Origin: Aeromicrobium fastidiosum
Lineage (GTDB): Bacteria; Actinomycetota; Actinomycetes; Propionibacteriales; Nocardioidaceae
NCBI RefSeq assembly: GCF_017876595.1
Contig: NZ_JAGIOG010000001.1
Span: 3,658,001-3,722,000 of the forward strand
Direction of reading: 5' to 3'
DNA: 64,000 nucleotides
Shown piece after piece: positions 44,799-54,370 of this stretch. The notes below the pieces were generated by a model. The model was not told the DNA's origin. It ran no database searches and worked only from the letters and a program-made list of their open reading frames with translations. Each line of letters opens with the position of its first letter. The stretch's first letter is position 1. Position numbers and translations under genes: made by a program.

Positions 44799-44876
44799 CG
44801 AGTGCTGGGTTCCGGGCCTCGAGTGCCGCGTCCTGGACAGACACGCCGTCCCAGACTGTCCAGAACCCAGCACTCG
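44799..44876. repeat. Nested inverted repeat in convergent gap
   Basis: CGAGTGCTGGGTTC (44799-44812) is perfectly inverted at 44863-44876. Inside it CTGGACAG (44833-44840) is perfectly inverted at 44856-44863. The whole could form a long cruciform or RNA hairpin and may terminate transcription from both sides. The outer arm begins with the same CGAGTG word as the repeat at 15.95 kb. Confidence 0.7.
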
Positions 44877-44892
44877 CGGTCACGGCGCTGGG

Positions 44893-45975
44893 TCAGACGG
44901 TGCCCTGCTCGGCGAAGTGGCGACCGGCCTGGGTCGAGAAGAGGGCCTCGAGGGTGATGTCCTCCTGCTTGACGAACCCGGTCGCGGGCAGCACGCCGTC
45001 GGCGACGAGCTCGACGACGCTGACGGCCGAGGCCGCCGTGGTCCACGAGATCGCGCGCCACGTGCGTCCGGAGATGTCGAGCGGCTTGTACGCGCGCACG
45101 TGGTTCTCGCGGAAGGGCTGACCGTTCTTGCGTCCCTCGACCGCGGCGTGGATGTAGACCACGTCGTCGTTCACCGGCGGCTTGGAGTCGACCAGCATCT
45201 GCCCCACGAGATCGCGCTGCTCGCGCAGGTTGAGCTCGTCGAACAGGAAGTGCATCTGGTCGAAGTGCCCGGGGTAGCGCAGCGTCTTGTAGTCGAGGCG
45301 GTGCACCGACCCCTCGTACGTCTCGCACATCGTGCCGAGCCCGCCGGACGTCAGCGCCGCCTCGAGCTCGATGCCGCCGATGAACACGCGCTCCTTCTCG
45401 GTCATGGCCGGCACCATCTGCCGGTGCCCCTGACGCAGCACCTCGCAGTCGTTGAGGTACTCGTTGACGACACCCTCGGGCGACCAGTTGATCGCGTAGC
45501 CCAGAAGTCCCGTGGGGTTCTGCGGGAGGGCACCGACCTTGAGCTCGATCGAGCGGATCTCGTCGAAGGTCTTGGCGATCGAGGCACCGATGATGCCGAT
45601 CAGGCCGGGCGCCAGGCCGCACTGCGGCACGAACGCGGCCGCGGGACTGTCGGAGGCCAGCTCGATGACGCGGTTGGTCGTGGGGACGTCCTCGGTGAGG
45701 TCGAAGTAGTGCACCCGTGCGTCGTACGCCGCCTCGGCGACCGCGATGTTGAGGTTGAACGGCAGGCACGACACGACGGCGTCGACGCCGCGCAGCGACT
45801 CCCGCAGGCCGTCGGCGTCCTGCACGTCGAGCAGCTTGGTCTCGAAGACGAGATCGGGACGTGCGGCGGCGTCGTAGCCGACGACCTTGAAGCCCGACTC
45901 CCCCAGCAGGTCGGCGACGAGCTCGCCGACCTTGCCGAGCCCGAACACCGCGACCTGGTTGATGATGCGCGACAT
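44893..45975 (-). CDS. Saccharopine dehydrogenase family protein
   Basis: This 360-residue protein has an N-terminal Rossmann motif (VAVFGLGKVGELVADLLGES) and the family's second region (FVPQCGLAPGLIGIIGASIA; GGLGTMCETYEG). Related enzymes include lysine 6-dehydrogenase, carboxynorspermidine synthase and saccharopine dehydrogenase; the exact reaction is not clear. AAGGAGGAG lies 5 bases before the ATG, a strong ribosome-binding site. It is divergent from an MFS gene over a 32-bp dyad. Confidence 0.85.
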   Translation of the reverse strand: MSRIINQVAVFGLGKVGELVADLLGESGFKVVGYDAAARPDLVFETKLLDVQDADGLRESLRGVDAVVSCLPFNLNIAVAEAAYDARVHYFDLTEDVPTTNRVIELASDSPAAAFVPQCGLAPGLIGIIGASIAKTFDEIRSIELKVGALPQNPTGLLGYAINWSPEGVVNEYLNDCEVLRQGHRQMVPAMTEKERVFIGGIELEAALTSGGLGTMCETYEGSVHRLDYKTLRYPGHFDQMHFLFDELNLREQRDLVGQMLVDSKPPVNDDVVYIHAAVEGRKNGQPFRENHVRAYKPLDISGRTWRAISWTTAASAVSVVELVADGVLPATGFVKQEDITLEALFSTQAGRHFAEQGTV

Positions 45976-46074
45976 GTGACTCCTCCTTCGTCGGGCCGTG
46001 GCGAATCGCGTCACGGCCGCTCCAACGCGCCGACCTGTGGCCGACGTCACGGGGAGCGTACCGCGAAATCACCT

Positions 46075-46106
46075 CTTTGGTGTACCGGCTGGCCGGTACA
46101 CCAAAG
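46075..46106. promoter_or_regulatory. 14-bp-arm perfect dyad between divergent genes
   Basis: CTTTGGTGTACCGG and CCGGTACACCAAAG are perfect inverted arms around CTGG. It lies about 99 bp upstream of the saccharopine dehydrogenase-like gene and 89 bp upstream of the MFS gene. The arm length suits a TetR, GntR or similar dimer; no regulator gene is adjacent, so the regulator is unknown. Confidence 0.6.
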
Positions 46107-46195
46107 TGACACCTTCCCGCCACCGGCAGGCCCCCGGGATGGATCCGCGGGCCGGCCGCGTTGTCCCCGACGTCCGACCCACCACAAGGAGCGAC

Positions 46196-47377
46196 ATGTC
46201 CCGCCTGACCGGAGGCCGCGCGTTCACGGTGATCGTGCTCGCCTTCCTCGTGACGATGATCGGCACGACGCTCCCCACCCCGATGTACGGCCTCTACCAG
46301 CAGCGACTGGGCTTCTCGCTCACCACGATCACGATCGTGTTCGCGACCTATGCGTTCGGCGTCCTCGCAGCCTTGCTGCTGTTCGGTCGCTGGTCGGACG
46401 CCCTCGGGCGCAGGCCGCTGCTCGTCGCAGGTCTCACGACGTCGCTCGCGAGCGATCTGGTCTTCCTCGTCGCCGATGCCACGTGGGTGCTGTTGGTCGC
46501 CCGAGCCGTGTCCGGCGTCTCGGCCGGCATCTACGTGGGCACCGCGACCGCAGCGGTCATCGAGTCGGCACCAGAGCGGTGGCGATCGCGGGCCCCGCTC
46601 GTCGCGACCGCCGCCAACATCGGCGGGCTCGGGCTCGGCCCGGTCATCGCGGCCGTTCTGGTCGAGGCGTTCCCGTGGCCCGTGCACCTGACGTTCGTCG
46701 TGCACGCCGTGGCCGCGGCCCTCGTGCTGCTGCTCCTGACGCAGGTGGCCGAGACGGTCGACGTCGTGCCCGGCGCGCGCCCCAGCCTGCAACGCCCGCG
46801 GGTGCCGGCAGCGGCTAGGACGACGTTCATCGGTGCCGGTATCGCGGGGTTCGCCGGATTCGCGGTGTGTGGTCTGTTCACGGCCGTGTCGCCGCGGTTC
46901 GTCGGCGAGGCCGTCGACCAACCGCACGCGGTGGTGTCGGTGTCGGTGGTCTTCGCCCTGTTCGCCGCGTCCGTCATCGCCCAGGTCGTGCTGCACCGGA
47001 TCTCGAGCGACATCGGCGCGACCCTCGGCTGCGCGCTGCTGGCGGTCGGCATGCTGTTGTTCACGGTGTCCCTGGCCACCCAGAGCCTGTGGCTGATGCT
47101 CGTCGCGGCCGTCGTCGCGGGTGCCGGGCAGGGCATCTCGTTCAGCAAGGGACTCGCCGCCGTGCTGGTGCGCGTGCAGCCGCACGAGCGCGCCGGGACG
47201 ACGTCGGCGTTCTTCGTGGTCGCCTACGTGGCGATCTCGGTGCCCGTCATCGGCAGCGGCATCGCGTCCGACCGGTGGGGCCTCGACCCGACCGGCATCG
47301 CGTTCTCGATCGGTGCCGCAGTGCTCGCGGTGCTGGCGCTGGTCACCCTGCTGGTCGACCAACGCCGGACCGCCTGA
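46196..47377 (+). CDS. MFS transporter
   Basis: This 393-residue protein has about 12 hydrophobic segments, the motif-A loop GRWSDALGRRPLLVAG between helices 2 and 3, and a start FTVIVLAFLVTMIGTTLPTPMYG. It is of the drug/metabolite exporter type; substrate unknown. AAGGAG lies 6 bases before the ATG. A 32-bp dyad upstream suggests repression by an unlinked regulator. Confidence 0.88.
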   Translation: MSRLTGGRAFTVIVLAFLVTMIGTTLPTPMYGLYQQRLGFSLTTITIVFATYAFGVLAALLLFGRWSDALGRRPLLVAGLTTSLASDLVFLVADATWVLLVARAVSGVSAGIYVGTATAAVIESAPERWRSRAPLVATAANIGGLGLGPVIAAVLVEAFPWPVHLTFVVHAVAAALVLLLLTQVAETVDVVPGARPSLQRPRVPAAARTTFIGAGIAGFAGFAVCGLFTAVSPRFVGEAVDQPHAVVSVSVVFALFAASVIAQVVLHRISSDIGATLGCALLAVGMLLFTVSLATQSLWLMLVAAVVAGAGQGISFSKGLAAVLVRVQPHERAGTTSAFFVVAYVAISVPVIGSGIASDRWGLDPTGIAFSIGAAVLAVLALVTLLVDQRRTA

Positions 47378-47404
47378 TCGCTGGACCCCGTCTGCACGAG
47401 ACGG

Positions 47405-48985
47405 TCATGTCCGCGGCGATCCGGCCGGGTCGTAGCGCGACCGCAGCGTCAACCACGCCAGCAGCAGATCGTCTGCCTCGTCGCGCAGCCCGCTGATGTC
47501 GCGGGCTCGGCCCAGCCGATAGCGCAGTGTGTTGGGATGCACCGACAACGCCTCGGCGGTGCGCTTGGTGTCCATGCGGTGGCGGAACCAGGTCGCGACG
47601 GTGTGCACGAAATCAGTGCCCCGCTGCTCGTCGTGCGCCTCGAGCCTGCTGATCGGCTCAGAGGCGACGACAGGCTGCTCCGCCAGCACCTGGGCGAGCG
47701 ACCACAGGGCGACACGGCTCTGGCATGACAGCGCTGTCAGGACGGACGGATCGTCCTCGGTACCGAGGATAGTGGCCAGTAGTTCGGCCTCTCGGCGCGA
47801 GGAGCTGATCTCGTCGACCGACATCACGACCGATCCGACGCCGGCCCGCACGACGATGCCCGTCGCTGCCGCCCTCTCCACCAGGATCGCGGCATTGGCT
47901 GCCACACGCTCGACATCCGTGGCCACGACACCAGGAACGAGGATGTAGATCGTGCCGCCGAGCACGCACACCCCCGCGGTCGGTTGCCAGGCCGAGACGA
48001 AGACGTTGACCATCGTCACCAGACGGTTCCACCGCGGATGGGTCTCGACGTCAGCGCCACCTCCGGCAGATGCCACGAAGTCGACCGCGAGCGCCGCCAC
48101 GACGAACGGGCCTCGAGCTGGCATGCCCAGGCGGGACACGGCAGGTCGCGCGGTCCGCCGCCCCTCCAGAACAGCCTGCACCAGGCTCGCGCGTTGCTCC
48201 CGCTCGAAGGTCGACACGCTGCGGTTCTGAACGATCTGCACCGCGACCAGGTCGGCTGCGCGCTCCAGCAGGTAGTCCGCGTCGCGAGGTAGCAGGCCTC
48301 CCTCGTCGACGACCCACATCGAACCCAGCACATCGGTGCCCAGGCGAACCGCGATGGCCAGACGGTCCAGTGCATGTCCCACGCCGGTGATCCGCACGAC
48401 CCCGGACGATGCGAACACCGCGGCGTACTGCTCGTCGTTCTCCGGAAGGGTGGGAACGTGGCGTCCGAGGATAGACCGACGGCGGTCCTCGTCGATCACC
48501 TGGCCGTCGACGGTCGAGTAGGCCAAGACGGTCTGGTCGAGGTTCTCGATCGTGACGGCACCACCGAGCAGTGAGGCCGTGGTGTTGGCGGTGTCGAACA
48601 GGTCGCCGCCGTGCCGGTTCGACTCCATCGTCAAGATGCCCGACACCAGACGTTCGACCTGCGACCAGGTGAGGGTGGCACCCAGGTCGAGGACGCCCAG
48701 CCCCGTCTCGGGCAGCTGCTCGGCCGTCTCAGCGGCACCGCGGGCCACGACGGCGTCGAAGCCTGCCGCTTCCGCCGACCTGACCAGCTCCGGCAGATCG
48801 GCGGCAGCGACACCGACTGCCAGAAGAACTCCTGCGCCTCCCGCGTCCATGGGCACGAGCGGGTCGTGGATCGTGCACATCGCGGATCGCACGACTCGAG
48901 TGACGTCACCGCACGCCACGGTCAGATCAGCCAGCCCACATCGGCCGATCAGCTCGTCCACCGACAGGTCATCGCGACTAGACAT
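47405..48985 (-). CDS. PucR/CdaR family transcriptional regulator
   Basis: This 526-residue protein has an N-terminal PucR sensory region, a central GGDEF-like CdaR domain and a C-terminal PucR helix-turn-helix (TKRTAEALSVHPNTLRYRLGRARDISG). PucR regulators act on purine and amino-acid use. It is divergent from the acyltransferase that begins the amino-acid cluster, so it is a good candidate regulator of that cluster. The start is ATG at 48983-48985. Confidence 0.88.
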   Translation of the reverse strand: MSSRDDLSVDELIGRCGLADLTVACGDVTRVVRSAMCTIHDPLVPMDAGGAGVLLAVGVAAADLPELVRSAEAAGFDAVVARGAAETAEQLPETGLGVLDLGATLTWSQVERLVSGILTMESNRHGGDLFDTANTTASLLGGAVTIENLDQTVLAYSTVDGQVIDEDRRRSILGRHVPTLPENDEQYAAVFASSGVVRITGVGHALDRLAIAVRLGTDVLGSMWVVDEGGLLPRDADYLLERAADLVAVQIVQNRSVSTFEREQRASLVQAVLEGRRTARPAVSRLGMPARGPFVVAALAVDFVASAGGGADVETHPRWNRLVTMVNVFVSAWQPTAGVCVLGGTIYILVPGVVATDVERVAANAAILVERAAATGIVVRAGVGSVVMSVDEISSSRREAELLATILGTEDDPSVLTALSCQSRVALWSLAQVLAEQPVVASEPISRLEAHDEQRGTDFVHTVATWFRHRMDTKRTAEALSVHPNTLRYRLGRARDISGLRDEADDLLLAWLTLRSRYDPAGSPRT

Positions 48986-49012
48986 GCGACGACCCTACCG
49001 GCCCTCCAGTGC

Positions 49013-49028
49013 AGAACCACTAAGTTCT
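49013..49028. promoter_or_regulatory. Short dyad upstream of PucR gene and acyltransferase
   Basis: AGAAC-CACTAA-GTTCT is a 5-bp-arm dyad in the 104-bp divergent gap between the PucR gene and the COG3375-type acyltransferase. It is a weak candidate for an operator. Confidence 0.25.
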
Positions 49029-49089
49029 ACCCCAAGACACTGTGCATCTCACCAAAGACAGCACGGTGCCGGAACGGAAGGATGTGCGC

Positions 49090-49836
49090 ATGCCCATCAA
49101 TGACGTGACGGACATCAGCCGACTTCGCGAGGTCGAGCAGGTGCTGAGCAGCATCTGGGGAAGCGAATCGTCGCCTGTTCCCCTCGACATCCTGCGCGCC
49201 GTGACCCATGCCGGCGGCCATGTGGCGGGCTGCTGGGAGGACGAGACCCTGGTGGCGGCCTCAGTCGCGACACCAGCCGACCAGGTCACCCTGTACTCGA
49301 TCGTGGTGGGCGTGACGTCCGGGCAGACGGGTCGCGGCCTCGGCCAGATGATGAAGCAGCACCAGCGCGCCTGGGCGCTGTCGGCTGGGTTCAGCAACAT
49401 CCGCTGGACCGTGGATCCGCTGCTGCGACTCAACGCCCACTTCAACCTGCTGCGGCTCGGGGCCCACACGAGCGGGTACGAAGAGGACTTCTTCGGTGCT
49501 GTACACGACGCCTTCAACGACGGCGGCCCCAGCGACCGACTGGTGGTCGACTGGCCGTTGGATGCCGATCCGCGCCGCCCGTCGCCGGGCTGGTCCGCCG
49601 GAGCCGTCACGATCGAGCAGGGCCCCGACCGCCTGCCCGCTGTCATCCGCGACGGGCCTCTCACGTGGCTGCGGATCCCCGACGACATCGTGTTCCTGCG
49701 AGCCACTGACGCGGAGGCGAGCGATGCATGGACGCAGATCTATCGGACCCACATGTCCGCCCCGATGCGCTCGCGGCACGTGACGGTCGCCGGTCTGACG
49801 ACCGCGGGATGGTACGTCCTGGAGCAGCGCGCATGA
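49090..49836 (+). CDS. GNAT-like acyltransferase (COG3375 type)
   Basis: This 248-residue protein is longer than a typical GNAT and has TLYSIVVGVTSGQTGRGLGQMMKQHQRAWAL, the acyl-CoA loop, and ends GLTTAGWYVLEQRA. This COG3375 form is known beside NSAR-group racemases, where it N-succinylates D-amino acids (as in Geobacillus). GGAAGG before the ATG supports this start; a GTG at 49042 is an alternative. It overlaps the racemase gene by 4 bp (ATGA). Confidence 0.8.
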   Translation: MPINDVTDISRLREVEQVLSSIWGSESSPVPLDILRAVTHAGGHVAGCWEDETLVAASVATPADQVTLYSIVVGVTSGQTGRGLGQMMKQHQRAWALSAGFSNIRWTVDPLLRLNAHFNLLRLGAHTSGYEEDFFGAVHDAFNDGGPSDRLVVDWPLDADPRRPSPGWSAGAVTIEQGPDRLPAVIRDGPLTWLRIPDDIVFLRATDAEASDAWTQIYRTHMSAPMRSRHVTVAGLTTAGWYVLEQRA

Positions 49837-50948
49837 GGATTCGTTCCGTGCGGATGTATCGCCTCCGCCTTCCGCTGGTTCGGCCGTTCCGGACCTCGTT
49901 CGGCACCTCCACCGCGCGCGAGGCACTCGTGCTGAGGATCGAGACGGACGACGCGATCGGGTGGGCCGAGTGCGCCGCCGATCCCGAGCCGCTGTACAGC
50001 GAGGAGTTTCTGGACAGCGCGTCGATCGTGATCACGGACCACCTCCTCCCACGACTGCTGGCTGCCGGCGACACGCTGACGGCAGCCGACGTCGCCCGCA
50101 CGCTCGCCCCGGTGAGCGGACACCCGATGGCCAAGCACGTGCTCGAGACGGCGGTGCTCGATGCCGAGCTGAGGGCGGCCGGAGTCAGCTTCGCTCACCG
50201 TCTGGGTGCCGTCCGACCCCACGTGCGGGCCGGCGTCTCGGTCGGGATCGCCGAGTCGATCCCGGTGCTGCTCGACGAAGTCGGCGCTGCAGTCGAACAG
50301 GGCTATCCACGCATCAAGCTGAAGATCGAACCGGGCTGGGACGTCGAACCGGTGAGAGCCGTTCGCGAAGCCTTCGGCGACATCGACCTCCAGGTGGATG
50401 CCAACGCTGCCTACGACGGCCGCGACATCGAGCACCTGGCCCGTCTCGATGCCTTCGATCTGGTGCTGATCGAGCAGCCTTTCGCCGAGAACGATCTGCT
50501 GACCCACGCGGCAGCCACACGCCGCTGGGCCACCCCGGTGTGCCTCGACGAGTCGATCCGCGACGTCACGACAGCTCGCACAGCACTGCACCTGGGTGCC
50601 TGCAGCATCATCAACATCAAGCCGGCCCGCGTGGGCGGCTATCTCCACGCCGTAGCCGTGCACGATCTGGCTGTGGCTCAGGGCGTCCCGGTCTGGTGCG
50701 GCGGCATGCTCGAGACCGGCATCGGCCGGGCCGGCAACGTCGCGCTCGCCGCACTGGCCGGTTTCACCCTGCCCGGTGACGTCTCCGCGAGCCAGCGGTA
50801 CTACGCCGAGGACATCACCGAGCCGTTCGTCCTGCGCGATGGCGGACTGGACGTGCCCTCCGGCCCAGGCTTGGGCGTCGAGGTCGACCCCTCGGTCGTC
50901 GCACACTGGTCAGTCGAGACGCGCGAGCTGATCGGATCGAGACGATGA
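49833..50948 (+). CDS. Enolase-superfamily enzyme of the NSAR/OSBS group
   Basis: This 371-residue protein has the muconate-lactonising subgroup sites. The acid/base lysines are Lys162-x-Lys164 (IKLKIEPGWDVEPV) and the Lys in INIKPARVGG; the metal ligands are Asp189 (VDANAAY), Glu214 (EQPF) and the Asp in LDES. GGMLETGIGRAGNVALA is typical of NSAR/OSBS. OSBS makes o-succinylbenzoate for menaquinone; NSAR racemises N-succinyl amino acids. The neighbours (GNAT, deacylases, amino-acid transporter) and lack of men genes favour NSAR. Confidence 0.85.
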   Translation: MRIRSVRMYRLRLPLVRPFRTSFGTSTAREALVLRIETDDAIGWAECAADPEPLYSEEFLDSASIVITDHLLPRLLAAGDTLTAADVARTLAPVSGHPMAKHVLETAVLDAELRAAGVSFAHRLGAVRPHVRAGVSVGIAESIPVLLDEVGAAVEQGYPRIKLKIEPGWDVEPVRAVREAFGDIDLQVDANAAYDGRDIEHLARLDAFDLVLIEQPFAENDLLTHAAATRRWATPVCLDESIRDVTTARTALHLGACSIINIKPARVGGYLHAVAVHDLAVAQGVPVWCGGMLETGIGRAGNVALAALAGFTLPGDVSASQRYYAEDITEPFVLRDGGLDVPSGPGLGVEVDPSVVAHWSVETRELIGSRR

Positions 50949-52528
50949 GCGAACGCACCACCGTGACGGGTGGCTGGCTGATCGACGGCACCGGCTCGCC
51001 GGCACGTCGCGCCGACCTGCTCATCGAGGACGACCGCATCAGCGCCGTCACCCAGCCGGGCGATCTCGCATCGACCGATGCCCGGACGATCGATGTCGGC
51101 GGTCTGACGATCACCCCAGGGATCATCGACGTCCACTCGCACGCCGACATCGCCTTCGCCCTGGCCGGTGACGACGTCTCGAAGATCCTCCAGGGCGTGA
51201 CCACCGAGGTGGTGGGCAACTGCGGCACCTCGCTGGCACCCTTGGGCGTCGCGCACCGAGAGGTCGCCACCCGGATCGCCGGGCCGGACGCCGACCTCTC
51301 GTGGACGGGCTTCGGGGACTACCTGGACGCCGTCGACGGTGGAACCCAGGTGACGAACTCCTGCCACCTGGTCGGACACAGCAGTCTGCGTGAGGCCGTT
51401 CTCGGACACGATGATCGTGCGCCCGATCCGGACGAGCTGTCGACGATGGTGCGGTTGCTTCACGACGCCCTCGAGGCTGGTGCCTTCGGCCTGTCGACGG
51501 GTCTGATCTACCCGCCAGGTGCCTTCGCCGAAGCGAACGAGGTGGCGACGCTGGTCAGCTCTCTGTCCGCCCACCACGTCTACGCGACGCACATGCGCAA
51601 TGAATCCGACCATCTGATCGCCGCCCTCGACGAGGCCATCGGGTCCCTCCGCGACGCCAGCTGCCGCTTGCAGGTCTCCCACCTGAAGGCGACCGGTCGA
51701 CGGAACCACGGAACCATGGGCATCGCCCTCGAGAGGCTCGACCGAGCTCGCCGCCGGGGCCTGGACGTCCACCACGACGTCTATCCCTACACGGCCGCGT
51801 CCACCGGACTCACGGCCTGCCTGCCCCCGTGGTCGCTCGTGGGCGGCACCGCCGAGATGCTGAGCCGACTCACGAGCGCCTCCGTGCGGGACCGCATACG
51901 GCACGACGTGCTCTCACCCTCGCCACACGACTGGGACAACCCTGTGGCCGCGGCCGGCTGGGAAGGCCTCGTGATCGCCGGGACGGGCTCAGGCAGTCAC
52001 GAGGGCGTGTCGTTGGCTGCCCTGGCCGACGAGTGGGACTGCGACCCGTTCGGTGCGATGGTCGACCTGCTGGTTCGCGAGCTGGGTCAGGTCACCATGG
52101 TCGAGCACTCCATGGATCAGGCCGACGTCGATCTCGCCGTGACGGACCGTCACGCGATCATCGCCTCCGACGGGTTGCCGCCGGGATCCGGGGGCTCCAG
52201 CCACCCGCGCGGCCACGGAACATTTCCTCGAGCGCTCGGCCACCTGAGTCGCGACCGCGGCCTGCTCGACCTGCCGACGGCTGTGCACAAGATGACCGGG
52301 CTGCCCGCCGAGGTCTTCGGCATCGCCGACCGTGGCGTCGTGCGGACGGGTTCGATCGCGGACCTCGTCTGCTTCGATCCTCTCGCCATTGCCGACCATG
52401 CCACCTACGAGCACCCCCACCGCGAACCCACCGGCATCCGCTGGGTCATGCAGGCCGGCCAGCTCACCGTCCATCACGGGGCGTGGCTCGGGCGACGTCT
52501 CGGCCGCCGGCTCACTCGCTCTCCCTGA
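50945..52528 (+). CDS. N-acyl-D-amino-acid deacylase (D-aminoacylase family)
   Basis: This 527-residue amidohydrolase has DVHSHADIAF at the metal site, VGNCGTS with the metal-bridging Cys of D-aminoacylases, SHLKATGRRN, and the late IIASDGLPPGSGG. The family hydrolyses N-acyl-D-amino acids to D-amino acid plus carboxylate. It overlaps the racemase gene by 4 bp, so the two are made together. Substrate acyl group unknown. Confidence 0.87.
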   Translation: MSERTTVTGGWLIDGTGSPARRADLLIEDDRISAVTQPGDLASTDARTIDVGGLTITPGIIDVHSHADIAFALAGDDVSKILQGVTTEVVGNCGTSLAPLGVAHREVATRIAGPDADLSWTGFGDYLDAVDGGTQVTNSCHLVGHSSLREAVLGHDDRAPDPDELSTMVRLLHDALEAGAFGLSTGLIYPPGAFAEANEVATLVSSLSAHHVYATHMRNESDHLIAALDEAIGSLRDASCRLQVSHLKATGRRNHGTMGIALERLDRARRRGLDVHHDVYPYTAASTGLTACLPPWSLVGGTAEMLSRLTSASVRDRIRHDVLSPSPHDWDNPVAAAGWEGLVIAGTGSGSHEGVSLAALADEWDCDPFGAMVDLLVRELGQVTMVEHSMDQADVDLAVTDRHAIIASDGLPPGSGGSSHPRGHGTFPRALGHLSRDRGLLDLPTAVHKMTGLPAEVFGIADRGVVRTGSIADLVCFDPLAIADHATYEHPHREPTGIRWVMQAGQLTVHHGAWLGRRLGRRLTRSP

Positions 52529-52566
52529 CACCCCCGATCCCCCGATCCCCCGAAGGAAGGTTCACC

Positions 52567-53454
52567 ATGAAGATTCCCACCCGGTTCGCCGCAGCAGTCG
52601 CTGCCGTGAGCATGGTCGCCGTCACGGCCGCCTGCGGCTCGTCCACCGAGACCGCGAAGCCCGAGACCAGCAAGGCAGACGCCAAGATCCGCGCCATGCT
52701 CCCTGCTGATGTCCGGGACAAGGGCGTGCTCAACGTCGCCTCGGACGTCCCCTACCCGCCGTTCGAGTTCTACGACACCGACGGCAAGACGGTGATCGGC
52801 ATGGATCCCGATCTGGGCAAGGCCATCGGCGACGTGCTCGGCCTCACCCTGACGTTCAACGCCGTGTCGTTCGAGTCGATGATCCCGAGCCTGAAGTCGG
52901 GCAAGTACGACGTCCTGTTCACGGGTATGAGCGACACCCCCGAGCGCCAGAAGGAGGTCACCTTCGTGGACTACCTGCAGACCGGCGGCTCGCTGATGAT
53001 CAAGGACGGCTCCACGACCCGGCCCGGATCGCTGGAAGAGCTGTGCGGCCTCACCGTCGGCGCTCAGTCCGCGACCATCATCGTGGACTACCTCGAGGGC
53101 GTCATCGCTCCCGAGTGCGCGAAGGATGCGCAGCTCAAGCTGTCGCAGTTCACGGGCCAGGACGATCTGGTGCAGGCACTGCGCAGCGGACGTGTCGACG
53201 TGGCAGTCATCCCCTCCCCCTCGGCCGGCTACATCGTCAAGACCACCAAGAACGAGTTCGAGCTGACGTTCACGCTCCCGTTCGGGATCCTGGGCATCGC
53301 CGTGCCGAAGGGCTCCGACAAGCTGGCCGCGGCCTTCGAGGCGGCCCTGCAGAAGCTGATCGACGACGGCACGTACACCAAGACGCTGACCAAGTACGGT
53401 CTCGAGAAGCTCGCGCTCGACAAGGCGACCACCAATGCCGGCACCGCTTCCTGA
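52567..53454 (+). CDS. Polar amino acid ABC transporter, substrate-binding lipoprotein
   Basis: This 295-residue protein has a lipoprotein signal (VSMVAVTAACGSS) and the SBP family-3 pattern: VASDVPYPPFEFYD, FNAVSFESMIPSLKSGKYDV and a C-terminal LQKLIDDGTYTKTLTKYGL. It binds polar amino acids outside the membrane and delivers them to the permease. AAGGAAGG precedes the ATG. It begins the transporter part of the cluster; its end overlaps the permease by 20 bp. Confidence 0.9.
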   Translation: MKIPTRFAAAVAAVSMVAVTAACGSSTETAKPETSKADAKIRAMLPADVRDKGVLNVASDVPYPPFEFYDTDGKTVIGMDPDLGKAIGDVLGLTLTFNAVSFESMIPSLKSGKYDVLFTGMSDTPERQKEVTFVDYLQTGGSLMIKDGSTTRPGSLEELCGLTVGAQSATIIVDYLEGVIAPECAKDAQLKLSQFTGQDDLVQALRSGRVDVAVIPSPSAGYIVKTTKNEFELTFTLPFGILGIAVPKGSDKLAAAFEAALQKLIDDGTYTKTLTKYGLEKLALDKATTNAGTAS

Positions 53455-54370
53455 GCGGACCCGTCACGCCGATCCCGTCCCGGTGCGCCCCCTGCGGCGC
53501 CCGGGGCGTTGGATCGCGGTGGCGGTCGTGATCGTGCTGGCTGTCTCCGTCGCGCACTCGGTTGCAACGAACCACCGGTTCGAATGGGACGTCGTCTGGG
53601 AGTACTTCACCTCTCGGCAGCTGATCGACGGGATGCTCACGACACTGAAGCTGACCGTGCTGTCGATGGCGATCGGCGTGACGCTCGGGGTCATCCTGGC
53701 CGTCATGCGCCAGTCGGACGTCTGGATCATCCGTACCGTCGCCAGCGTCTACATCTGGTTCTTTCGTGGCACACCGGTCCTGGTGCAGATCATCTTCTGG
53801 TTCAACCTGGCCGCTGTCTATCCGACCATCCAGCTCGGTCTGCCAGGACTCGATCCGTGGATCAGCATGGACTCCAACCAGGCCATCACCCCCATCGCTG
53901 CCGCACTGCTCGCCTTGGGCCTGAATGAGGCTGCCTACATGTCGGAGATCGTCCGCGCCGGGCTGGTGTCGGTCGATGACGGACAGATGGAGGCGGCCAC
54001 GTCGCTGGGCATGTCACGTTCTCGTGCGATGCGCAAGATCGTCCTCCCTCAGGCCATGCGTGTCATCATCCCGCCGACCGGCAACGAGACGATCGGCATG
54101 CTCAAGGTGACCGCGCTCGTCTCCGTGGTGGCCGTCGCAGACCTTCTGTATGCCGCCCAGGTCGTGTACTCGACGACCTTCCAGACCGTTCCGCTGCTGA
54201 TCGCCGCAAGCCTCTGGTACATCGTGATGACCTCGGTGCTGTCCGTGGGCCAGGTCCAGCTCGAGCGGCACTTCTCGCGCGGCTCGACCTCGACGCAGCA
54301 CGAGTCCTTCGCCCAGCGGTTCCGTGCTGCTGCATCCCGGTTCCACGCCTCCGACAGGAGAACCTCATGA
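53435..54370 (+). CDS. Amino acid ABC transporter permease (HisMQ type)
   Basis: This 311-residue protein has an N-terminal membrane helix ([18 protein letters not shown]), then about five more, and the EAA cytoplasmic loop [20 protein letters not shown] that docks to the ATPase. It is a His/Glu/Gln/Arg-type permease that may form a homodimer, since only one permease gene is present. The start codon lies inside the end of the SBP gene. Confidence 0.9.
   Translation: MPAPLPERTRHADPVPVRPLRRPGRWIAVAVVIVLAVSVAHSVATNHRFEWDVVWEYFTSRQLIDGMLTTLKLTVLSMAIGVTLGVILAVMRQSDVWIIRTVASVYIWFFRGTPVLVQIIFWFNLAAVYPTIQLGLPGLDPWISMDSNQAITPIAAALLALGLNEAAYMSEIVRAGLVSVDDGQMEAATSLGMSRSRAMRKIVLPQAMRVIIPPTGNETIGMLKVTALVSVVAVADLLYAAQVVYSTTFQTVPLLIAASLWYIVMTSVLSVGQVQLERHFSRGSTSTQHESFAQRFRAAASRFHASDRRTS

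Noticed and set aside
44600..47362. 920-codon open frame on the minus strand across several genes
   Set aside because: It crosses an intergenic dyad and the MFS gene, has repetitive composition, and conflicts with well-supported genes on both strands.
49833..50948. menC for menaquinone synthesis
   Set aside because: The family match allows it, but no other men gene is in the window, and the neighbours are amino-acid and deacylase genes. NSAR activity is the better reading, though not proven.
50945..52528. Dihydroorotase or allantoinase
   Set aside because: The VGNCG motif with a metal-bridging Cys and the overall layout fit the D-aminoacylase family; the neighbours are not pyrimidine genes.
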